From assembly GCA_023441725.1 (NCBI GenBank), contig JAEZNV010000017.1, positions 1-5,863 of the forward strand: DNA of 5,863 nucleotides. Direction: 5' to 3'. Shown piece by piece: positions 1 through 3,883 of the stretch. A program made the translations under genes and the position numbers. The notes under the pieces were generated by a model that was not told the DNA's origin, ran no database searches, and saw nothing but the letters and a program-made list of their open reading frames with translations. Source of the DNA: Actinomycetes bacterium. Its GTDB lineage: Bacteria > Actinomycetota > Coriobacteriia > Coriobacteriales > Coriobacteriaceae. Each line of letters begins with the position of its first letter. The stretch's first letter is position 1.

Positions 1-476
1 ACTGTATGGCGCGCCAACTCGAGGTCGCCGTACGCCGCAATGTGCCGGTAGAGCTGCATCTGCGTCATGAGGATACGGACGAGGAGCGCACCTCGCATGT
101 GGACGCCTACAACGTGTTGCGCGAGGTGGGCGTGCCTCAGGCCGGTTGCGTGCTGCACTGCTTTGGCGAGGATCGAGCCACGATGGAGCGCTTTGTGGAT
201 TTGGGTTGTTACATCGCCTATGGCGGCGCGGCTACCTTTAAGCGCAACGGCGACGTGCGCGAGGCATTCGCGGCAACCCCGCTCGACCGTATTCTGTTCG
301 AGACGGATTGTCCCTATATGGCGCCGGAGCCCATTCGCGGTCTCGAGTGCGAGCCTGCAATGATTTCCATCACAGCAAACACGCTGGTCAATGACCGCGT
401 CGATCGTACCGGCGAGGATGCTGAAGCAGTTGCTCGAGCCGCCTGGGAAAATGCCTGCAAACTTTTTCAAAAATAG
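1..476 (+). CDS. tatD: TatD family metal-dependent hydrolase/DNase, C-terminal part (5' end outside window)
   Basis: The reading frame is open from base 3 to the TAG at 474-476, so about 157 residues of a protein usually near 255-270 residues are visible. Numbering from the Met codon at base 6, the family landmarks appear in order: PVELHLRHE (14-22, the metal-site histidine region), LHCFGE (50-55, the conserved HCF segment), IAYGGAATFK (70-79), then PLDRILFETDCPYMAPEP (92-109), which holds the catalytic Asp of the ETD motif (D101), and RG plus EP (111-117). The C-terminal helix ends ENACKLF (148-154), as is typical. TatD enzymes are cytoplasmic TIM-barrel hydrolases with 3'-5' exonuclease activity on DNA or RNA, linked to repair of damaged DNA. 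The N-terminal HxH motif must lie upstream of the window. The base-6 ATG is internal and not the real start. I see no terminator between this gene and the tRNA-Leu promoter. Confidence 0.93.
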   Translation, partial: CMARQLEVAVRRNVPVELHLRHEDTDEERTSHVDAYNVLREVGVPQAGCVLHCFGEDRATMERFVDLGCYIAYGGAATFKRNGDVREAFAATPLDRILFETDCPYMAPEPIRGLECEPAMISITANTLVNDRVDRTGEDAEAVARAAWENACKLFQK

Positions 477-479
477 TTC

Positions 480-508
480 TTGCGTTCGCGGTGGCGCTCC
501 GTTATTCT
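480..508 (+). promoter_or_regulatory. Promoter of tRNA-Leu
   Basis: A -35 element TTGCGT (480-485) and a -10 element TATTCT (503-508) are separated by exactly 17 bp. The -10 ends 11 bp before the first base of the mature tRNA, so the 5' leader would be only a few nucleotides. The -35 overlaps the region directly after the TatD stop codon. The tRNA therefore appears to be independently transcribed, although read-through from the TatD gene is also possible. Confidence 0.65.
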
Positions 509-519
509 AATTCCTGCAC

Positions 520-606
520 GCGGGCGTGGCGGAATTGGCAGACGCGTACGGTTCAGGTCCGTATGGGGGCAACCCCATGAAGGTTCAAGTCCTTTCGCCC
601 GCACCA
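520..606 (+). tRNA. tRNA-Leu, anticodon CAG
   Basis: A full cloverleaf can be drawn by hand. The acceptor stem GCGGGCG (520-526) pairs with CGCCCGC (596-602), followed by discriminator A603 and an encoded CCA (604-606). The anticodon stem TACGG/CCGTA (547-551, 559-563) encloses the loop TTCAGGT, with anticodon CAG at 554-556, which reads CUG. The long variable arm (GGGG ... CCCC around 565-576) marks a class II tRNA such as Leu. The T arm is GAAGG/CCTTT around the TTCAAGT loop (584-590). A intrinsic terminator follows after 11 bp. The 3' part, from the T loop onward, is repeated 189 bp downstream. Confidence 0.97.
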
Positions 607-652
607 TTAAATGAAAGAGCTCCCAGCAATGGGAGCTTTTTTGTTATGGGCC
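589..652 (+). repeat. Direct repeat copy 1: tRNA-Leu 3' end plus terminator
   Basis: These 64 bases start inside the T loop of tRNA-Leu, include the 3' acceptor strand and CCA, and run through the tRNA terminator. They match 778-841 with a single difference (A634 versus G823). This copy belongs to the intact tRNA. The extent, from T loop to just beyond the terminator, is the typical shape of the identity block duplicated when an integrative element inserts at a tRNA 3' end. A tandem duplication is the alternative. Confidence 0.9.
614..642 (+). terminator. Intrinsic terminator of tRNA-Leu
   Basis: The 8-bp stem AGCTCCCA/TGGGAGCT (618-625, 630-637) closes on a GCAA (GNRA) tetraloop and is followed by a T tract to 642. 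Upstream A residues at 614-616 extend the pairing into the T tract, so the hairpin could also act on the minus strand. Confidence 0.9.
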
Positions 653-777
653 CATCGCGGGGACTTGAACCTGCGAAGGAGCGAGCGTAAAGAAAACGCG
701 GAGCGTTTTTAGCGAGCTGGCGCGGGCGCCGGCAGGCGGCCGAAGCCGGTGCGGATCCGCGAAGCGGATGCGCGGAC
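653..777. other. GC-rich, hairpin-rich insert between the two repeat copies
   Basis: The segment lies between the two direct repeats and resembles neither flank. It contains AAAACGC/GCGTTTT around a 3-nt loop (693-699, 703-709), which looks like another terminator. It also has CCGGC/GCCGG (729-733, 745-749) and ATCCGC/GCGGAT around a GAA loop (755-760, 764-769). At 661-671 it carries an 11-base exact reverse complement of the tRNA-Leu T-arm segment at 582-592. No plausible open frame with a ribosome binding site crosses it. It may be the remnant of an excised or decayed element, or a small structured repeat. Confidence 0.6.
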
Positions 778-795
778 GTCCTTTCGCCCGCACCA
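722..795 (+). other. Possible tRNA-like segment (pseudo-tRNA) ending in CCA
   Basis: GCGGGCG at 722-728 is identical to the 5' acceptor strand of tRNA-Leu and can pair perfectly with CGCCCGC at 785-791 inside repeat copy 2. Discriminator A792 and CCA 793-795 follow. The enclosed 56 nt can fold into at least two internal hairpins (729-749 and 755-769), but there is no recognisable D arm, anticodon arm or T loop. The total is 74 nt, the size of a tRNA. Chance is a real possibility because the surrounding DNA is very GC-rich and a competing hairpin (719-730) exists. Confidence 0.3.
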
Positions 796-841
796 TTAAA
801 TGAAAGAGCTCCCAGCAATGGGGGCTTTTTTGTTATGGGCC
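778..841 (+). repeat. Direct repeat copy 2: orphan tRNA-Leu 3' end plus terminator
   Basis: This is the second copy of the block at 589-652, offset by 189 bp, with one substitution. It carries the tRNA 3' acceptor strand, CCA and terminator but is not attached to a tRNA body. Identity stops abruptly on both sides: after 841 the sequence continues CGTTTTTGG, whereas copy 1 continues CCATCGCGG. Confidence 0.9.
803..831 (+). terminator. Second copy of the tRNA-Leu terminator
   Basis: Stem 807-814/819-826 with a GCAA loop and a T tract to 831. The single base difference from copy 1 converts one T-A pair to a T-G wobble (810/823), so the hairpin should still work. It would stop any read-through from the first terminator or transcripts started in the insert. 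Confidence 0.75.
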
Positions 842-888
842 GTTTTTGGCAGATTTGACCTATCGATTTCGCGCGGTAGATGCCCCTG

Positions 889-1105
889 TGGTCAAAAAGT
901 GGCGAATATGAGTACTGGCACGAAAACAGAGACATTTCGCGAAGCCATTTTTGCTCATTTTACGCAACAGATGTACGCTAATTTGGCTCAACCTTGAGAC
1001 AAAATGAAGTCATTTCGATAGACTTCGGGTTCAAAGAGGCGATTTTGACCCAAATACGCTGTTACTAAACTGGTAACAGTACTCATATTTGGCCTTTTTT
1101 GACCA
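889..1105. repeat. 217-bp element bounded by 29-bp inverted repeats (MITE-like or regulatory)
   Basis: The left arm 889-917 and the reverse complement of the right arm 1077-1105 agree at 25 of 29 positions. Both begin TGGTCAAAAA and end AATATGAGTACTG. Near the centre is a further inverted repeat (982-991/994-1003: TTTG, one mismatch, CTCAA, then TTGAG, CAAA). Smaller hairpins are present at 1006-1011/1021-1026 (GAAGTC/GACTTC). The interior is non-coding and more AT-rich than the neighbouring genes. Terminal inverted repeats around a short non-coding core suggest a non-autonomous mobile element, but no target-site duplication is obvious. A large operator region or structured leader for the SPFH gene is the alternative. 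Confidence 0.55.
1059..1079. repeat. Short inverted repeat abutting the right arm of the element
   Basis: CTGTTAC (1059-1065) and GTAACAG (1073-1079) form a perfect 7-bp dyad around a 7-nt centre. The right half overlaps the first bases of the right inverted-repeat arm, and the left arm of the larger element has no equivalent. It could be a protein-binding site or a small hairpin. I find no terminator T tract. Confidence 0.5.
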
Positions 1106-1171
1106 TGGGTCCTCTTGTTGGTGTCACACAGCTGCTTCGTGCGGGTATCCTAGTCCCAACGCGTGCCTATC

Positions 1172-1179
1172 AGAGGAGA
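1172..1179 (+). promoter_or_regulatory. Ribosome binding site fixing the SPFH start
   Basis: AGAGGAGA lies 4 nt before the ATG at 1184. A GTG at 1163 is in frame, but using it would place this strong site inside the coding sequence and add seven residues before the membrane segment, so the ATG is preferred. Confidence 0.85.
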
Positions 1180-1183
1180 AACC

Positions 1184-2122
1184 ATGCTGTTGTCCGGTAT
1201 CATCGCTGCCCTTACGAGCCTTCTACTTCCCATCATCATTTTGTTGCTACTGCTCCCCAACGCCTGCTATGTCGTTGAACAGCAGCATGCTGTGATCATT
1301 GAGCGCCTGGGCAAGTTCAACCGCATCGTCAACGCGGGCTTCCACATGAAGGTGCCCGTAATCGACCGTAAAGCCGCCACGGTGAGTCTGCGCACCATGA
1401 AAAACGGTTTTGGCATCGACGTTAAGACCCAGGACAACGTGACTATCGGCCTTGAGGTCTCTGCTCAGTACCACGTGAGCTATGACATGGGCGCCGGCCC
1501 GGCAGATTCGGGCATCTACAAGAGCTACTACATGCTGCAGGAGCCCGTCGACCAAATGCGTGACTTCATCACCGATGCCCTGCGCTCTTCTATCCCCGTC
1601 TACACGCTCGATGAGGTCTTTGCCAAAAAAGACGATATCGCCAAGGACGTCAACGCCACCGTGTCCGAGCAGATGGCCGCCTACGGCTTTACCCTCGTGT
1701 CGACACTTATCACCAAGATCGCGCTGCCGACCGAGGTCGAGAACTCCATGACCGACATCAACGCTGCCCAGCGAAAGCGCGCCGCTGCGCAGGAGCTCGC
1801 CGAGGCCGATCGCATCAAGCGCGTTACCGAGGCGACCGCCGAGGCCGAGGCAATGGAAAAGGCGGGCGAGGGCATCGCCAACCAGCGCAAGGCCATTGCT
1901 CTGGGCATCAAAGATTCGCTCGAGATCATCCAGGAGACGGGCGTCGGCAACGATGAGGCCAACCAGCTGTTCATGTTTACGCAGTGGTCCGAGATGATGA
2001 CGGAGTTCGCTCGCACGGGCAAAACCTCGACGGTCGTGCTGCCGAGCGATTTCTCGCAGTCGGCCTCGATGTTCGAGCAGATGCTGACCGCCGGCAAAGT
2101 TCAGAACGAGTCAAAGGAGTAG
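1184..2122 (+). CDS. SPFH/band-7 domain membrane protein, HIR-like
   Basis: The protein has 312 residues. A very hydrophobic N-terminal segment (about 4-25) forms a single membrane anchor. It is followed by the band-7/SPFH signature region VVEQQHAVIIERLGKF (30-45) and GFHMKVPVIDR (52-62). The SPFH domain runs to about 180. Next comes an Ala/Glu-rich helical coiled coil (about 181-235: AAQRKRAAAQELAEADR, EATAEAEAMEKAGEGIANQRKAI). The tail, with QLFMFTQWSEMM (261-272) and STVVLPSDF (282-290), resembles the HIR (hypersensitive-induced reaction) branch of the stomatin/prohibitin/flotillin superfamily. Such proteins form large oligomeric rings that organise membrane microdomains or control membrane proteases; the client here is unknown. 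No NfeD-type partner gene is adjacent. It is first in a run with rlmH and proC, preceded by the inverted-repeat element. Its stop overlaps rlmH translation signals, suggesting co-expression. Confidence 0.9.
   Translation: MLLSGIIAALTSLLLPIIILLLLLPNACYVVEQQHAVIIERLGKFNRIVNAGFHMKVPVIDRKAATVSLRTMKNGFGIDVKTQDNVTIGLEVSAQYHVSYDMGAGPADSGIYKSYYMLQEPVDQMRDFITDALRSSIPVYTLDEVFAKKDDIAKDVNATVSEQMAAYGFTLVSTLITKIALPTEVENSMTDINAAQRKRAAAQELAEADRIKRVTEATAEAEAMEKAGEGIANQRKAIALGIKDSLEIIQETGVGNDEANQLFMFTQWSEMMTEFARTGKTSTVVLPSDFSQSASMFEQMLTAGKVQNESKE
2113..2119 (+). promoter_or_regulatory. rlmH ribosome binding site inside the end of the SPFH gene
   Basis: AAAGGAG occupies the last codons before the SPFH stop (TAG 2120-2122), 9 nt before the GTG start at 2129. 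Ribosomes finishing the upstream gene would pass over this site, which implies a shared transcript and possibly translational coupling. Confidence 0.8.
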
Positions 2123-2128
2123 ACGCGC

Positions 2129-2599
2129 GTGAAATATACCGTTGTTTGCGTTGGCAAGCTCAAAGAGCGCTTTTGGAAGGACGCGTGCGCCGAATACACC
2201 AAACGCCTAGGCGCCTATGCCAAGGTAGATATGCGCGAGGTTGCCGATATCGATCCGGCCAAGGCGGGCGGCGTGGATGCCGCGCGCAACAAAGAAGGCG
2301 CGGCGATTCTTGCTGCCCTGCCACCGCGGGCACATGTGATTCTGCTGGCTATCGAGGGCAAGGAGCGTTCGAGCGAGGAGTTCTCGGCCCGTCTCGATGA
2401 CCTCATGCTGAGAGGCAACAGCGACATCGCTTTTGTAATCGGCGGATCGGACGGCGTGAGCGATGCCGTGCGCGCCCGCGCCGACGAGATGCTCAGCTTT
2501 GGACGCATTACCTTGCCGCACAACCTGGCGCGCGTGGTGCTGCTGGAACAGATCTACCGCGCCTGCAAGATTAGCCGTGGCGAGCCGTATCACAAGTAG
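2129..2599 (+). CDS. rlmH: 23S rRNA (pseudouridine-1915-N3)-methyltransferase RlmH
   Basis: The protein has 156 residues, the usual RlmH length, starting at GTG with the standard MKYTVVCVGKLKE opening. Other landmarks are KDACAEYTKRL (17-27), ILLAIEGKERSSEEF (71-85), FVIGGSDGV (102-110, the SAM-binding glycine loop of the SPOUT fold), ITLPHNLARVVLLEQIYRA (117-135) and the C-terminal EPYHK (152-156) with the conserved Tyr-His. RlmH is a small cytoplasmic homodimer with a trefoil-knotted SPOUT fold. It uses S-adenosylmethionine to methylate pseudouridine 1915 in helix 69 of 23S rRNA on assembled 70S ribosomes. It lies 6 nt after the SPFH stop, with its ribosome binding site inside that gene. 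The 73-nt gap to proC shows no clear terminator. The sequence is intact and unremarkable. Confidence 0.96.
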   Translation: MKYTVVCVGKLKERFWKDACAEYTKRLGAYAKVDMREVADIDPAKAGGVDAARNKEGAAILAALPPRAHVILLAIEGKERSSEEFSARLDDLMLRGNSDIAFVIGGSDGVSDAVRARADEMLSFGRITLPHNLARVVLLEQIYRACKISRGEPYHK

Positions 2600-2672
2600 G
2601 TCGGCAACACGAAACAATGGCGTGGGACAATGACTTTCGTTTTGAGCAACGCATCTGAGAGGACTGTGTGAT

Positions 2673-3443
2673 ATGAAGATCGGATTTGTCGGTTTTGGCA
2701 ATATGGCGAGCGCTATGGCCGATGGCTGGATTGCCGCCGGCGTGGCCGCGGGCGACATGTGCGCCTGCGCAGGCCGCTACGATGCTCTGGTTGAGCGTTG
2801 CGAGGCGCGGGGCATGGCTGCCTGCCAAGATGCGGCGGAGGTTGTTGCCGCGTCCGATATCGTGGTTGCGGCGGTCAAGCCGTACATGATCGAGAAGGTC
2901 TTCGCTCCACTCAAGGATGCGCTTGCCGACAAGGTCGTCCTTTCGGTCGCTTGGACCTGGGATAGCGCCAAGTGGGAACAGGTCCTGCCAGGTGTCGCTC
3001 ATATCTCGACGGTGCCCAACACGCCGGTTTCGGTGGGCGAGGGCGTTATCGCCTGCGAGAAGGCTTCCACGCTTAGCGGCGAACAGCGTGCCACGGTGCT
3101 CGATCTGCTCGGAAAGCTTGGCACAGTGGTCGAGCTCGATTCGAGCCTGCTGTTTGTGGGCGGTACCGTGGGCGGTTGCGCCCCGGCGTTTGTCGCCATG
3201 GCGATCGAGGCTCTGGGCGATGCGGCCGTCAAACACGGTATTCCGCGCGCCGATGCCTATCGTATTGTGAGCCAGATGGTGCTGGGTACGGCAAAGCTGC
3301 AGCTTGCAACCGGCCAGCATCCCGCAGCGATGAAGGATGCCGTGTGCTCGCCCGGCGGTGCTACCATCAAGGGCGTCGTCGCGCTCGAGGACGCCGGCAT
3401 GCGCAGCGCCCTAGTCAAGGCCATCGACGCTACTCTCCAGTAA
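2673..3443 (+). CDS. proC: Pyrroline-5-carboxylate reductase (last step of proline synthesis)
   Basis: The protein has 256 residues, slightly shorter than the usual 265-275. The ATG at 2673 is preceded by GAGAGGA (2657-2663). The N-terminal Rossmann fold opens KIGFVGFGNMASAM (2-15), with the GxGxM dinucleotide loop. AAVKP (66-70) and TVPNTPVSVGEG (113-124) are standard family segments. The dimerisation domain carries GGCAPAF (167-173) and DAVCSPGGATIKGVVALE (222-239), matching the family SPGGTTI substrate loop. The enzyme reduces L-pyrroline-5-carboxylate to L-proline with NAD(P)H in the cytoplasm. GGCAPAF replaces the commoner SGSGPAY, and SPGGAT replaces SPGGTT, so the protein is somewhat divergent but keeps the key Ser, Thr and Gly residues of that loop. 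It is third in a rightward run with the SPFH gene and rlmH. Confidence 0.95.
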   Translation: MKIGFVGFGNMASAMADGWIAAGVAAGDMCACAGRYDALVERCEARGMAACQDAAEVVAASDIVVAAVKPYMIEKVFAPLKDALADKVVLSVAWTWDSAKWEQVLPGVAHISTVPNTPVSVGEGVIACEKASTLSGEQRATVLDLLGKLGTVVELDSSLLFVGGTVGGCAPAFVAMAIEALGDAAVKHGIPRADAYRIVSQMVLGTAKLQLATGQHPAAMKDAVCSPGGATIKGVVALEDAGMRSALVKAIDATLQ

Positions 3444-3455
3444 ACTGACCAATAA

Positions 3456-3587
3456 GGGACAGATTCATTTTGCAGGGTTTTCCTGCGGTTTTGTACCTTG
3501 AGCAAAAAGCGCCCCGCAACTGGCTCAATTCCAGTTGCGGGGCGCTTGCGTTTGCCCAGATAAAACCGACCAAAATAAGCCTGTCTC
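3456..3587. repeat. Nested inverted-repeat block, REP/MITE-like
   Basis: An outer imperfect inverted repeat (3456-3481 against 3562-3587, 19 of 26 matching) has arms reading GGGACAG...ATTTTG and GAGACAG...ATTTTG, both ending GGTTTT. It encloses a central 16-bp perfect hairpin (3508-3523/3531-3546). The motif resembles GGGACAG-TTATTTTG sequences that I recall near Y1/REP-associated transposases, but this is memory and not a search result. The block fills the gap between the convergent ends of proC and the small minus-strand gene. Confidence 0.45.
3504..3546 (-). terminator. Strong intrinsic terminator, best read on the minus strand
   Basis: AGCGCCCCGCAACTGG (3508-3523) pairs perfectly with 3531-3546 across a 7-nt loop. 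On the minus strand the stem is followed by a T5 run (complement of 3504-3508), a proper terminator 53 bp past the stop of the small gene. On the plus strand it is followed only by TTGCGTTTG, so it would be a weaker stop for proC transcription. It probably serves both convergent genes. Confidence 0.85.
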
Positions 3588-3598
3588 TATTTGGCAGG

Positions 3599-3772
3599 TT
3601 AGTCCCAGAAGCTGTCCTCCTCATCCTCGGACTTGGGGCCGCGGTCGACATACATTTTATGGGTGCGCTTCTCCATCACAAAGGCAAGAATCGCAAATAG
3701 CAGGATGCCGCCGGCGAAAAGGATGGCGAAACCGGTGCGGGTGCCAAACAAAAAGGAAAAAACTGCGTCCAT
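3599..3772 (-). CDS. Small single-pass membrane protein, unknown function (57 residues)
   Basis: The frame reads MDAVFSFLFG... and ends ...EDEEDSFWD with stop TAA (complement of 3599-3601). The ATG (complement of 3770-3772) is preceded by AGAAGG (complement of 3779-3784) with a 6-nt spacer. Residues about 13-33 form one hydrophobic helix (GFAILFAGGILLFAILAFVM). A basic patch EKRTHK follows, then a strongly acidic tail SEDEED-SFWD. By the positive-inside rule the tail should be cytoplasmic. A terminator follows on the same strand and a divergent promoter lies upstream, so it has a complete set of expression signals. It is head-to-head with serS, 111 bp apart. I do not recognise the family. Its position suggests no direct translation role; a small membrane-complex subunit or regulator is possible but unproven. 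Confidence 0.75.
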   Translation of the reverse strand: MDAVFSFLFGTRTGFAILFAGGILLFAILAFVMEKRTHKMYVDRGPKSEDEEDSFWD

Positions 3773-3796
3773 TGGGTGCCTTCTTGCGTAGTTGAG

Positions 3797-3826
3797 TTGG
3801 GTCGTAAACGCCCATAAGTATATACT
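3797..3826 (+). promoter_or_regulatory. Candidate serS promoter
   Basis: TTGGGT (3797-3802) and TATACT (3821-3826) are 18 bp apart, placing a start near 3833 and giving serS a leader of about 50 nt. That is too short for a T-box, so serS is not under T-box control from this promoter. The -10 lies inside the 12-bp palindrome AAGTATATACTT (3816-3827). Confidence 0.5.
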
Positions 3827-3843
3827 TGCCCATACATGTACAA
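3817..3843 (-). promoter_or_regulatory. Candidate promoter of the small membrane-protein gene, sharing the palindromic -10
   Basis: Read on the minus strand, TATACT is the complement of 3817-3822. It overlaps the plus-strand -10 because AAGTATATACTT is a perfect palindrome. Upstream on the minus strand, TTGTAC (complement of 3838-3843) gives a short 15-bp spacer, while CCTTGT (complement of 3840-3845) gives 17 bp. The site would start transcription toward the small gene. Confidence 0.4.
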
Positions 3844-3854
3844 GGTTGCAACCT
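3843..3854. repeat. 12-bp perfect palindrome in the serS leader
   Basis: AGGTTGCAACCT is a perfect palindrome 29 bp before the serS ATG. TACATGTA (3833-3840) is another palindrome next to it. They lie at the predicted serS transcription start and early leader, and over the upstream side of the divergent promoter. They could be an operator affecting both genes, but no known regulator consensus is recognised. Confidence 0.35.
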
Positions 3855-3873
3855 AAATGGAATGTATATCGCC

Positions 3874-3878
3874 GGAGG
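3874..3878 (+). promoter_or_regulatory. Ribosome binding site fixing the serS start
   Basis: GGAGG lies 5 nt before the ATG at 3884. An in-frame ATG at 3857 would add nine residues (MECISPEDL) before the family-typical [10 protein letters not shown], and it lacks its own Shine-Dalgarno site. Confidence 0.85.
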
Positions 3879-3883
3879 ATCTA

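Larger units (their letters stand above)
607..1183. other. Structured intergenic region without a credible protein gene
   Basis: This stretch of about 577 bp separates tRNA-Leu from the SPFH gene. The left part (607-841) is two terminator copies with a GC-rich insert between them. The right part (842-1105) is AT-richer and contains a long inverted-repeat element. The last part (1106-1183) is leader DNA of the SPFH gene; the only -10 candidate I find there is TATCCT (1146-1151), with no good -35 at the right distance. Open frames here lack ribosome binding sites or are created by the repeat itself, so I annotate no coding sequence. Confidence 0.7.

Noticed and set aside
585..935. A 116-codon minus-strand frame whose translation contains a repeated GALSFNGAGERT segment
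   Set aside because: The repeat is simply the duplicated tRNA end and terminator read in antisense. It overlaps the tRNA and has no ribosome binding site.
800..997. A 65-codon plus-strand frame starting in the second terminator
   Set aside because: The ATG lies between CCA and the terminator hairpin with no Shine-Dalgarno site, and the frame runs across repeat boundaries.
1163..1183. GTG start adding seven residues to the SPFH protein
   Set aside because: The best ribosome binding site lies inside this extension and points to the ATG at 1184.
2207..2758. A 183-codon minus-strand frame over rlmH and the start of proC
   Set aside because: It spans two well-identified plus-strand genes and their gap, with no motif or ribosome binding site.
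3470..3700. A 76-codon plus-strand frame after proC
   Set aside because: It crosses the strong hairpin and antisense to the better-supported small membrane-protein gene, and no ribosome binding site precedes it.
3857..3883. Upstream ATG adding nine residues to SerS
   Set aside because: No ribosome binding site precedes it, it sits close to the predicted transcription start, and family members begin at the [10 protein letters not shown] position, which has GGAGG in front.
3773..3883. T-box riboswitch ahead of serS
   Set aside because: The space between promoter and start is about 50 nt, with no antiterminator T-box sequence and no terminator hairpin in the leader.
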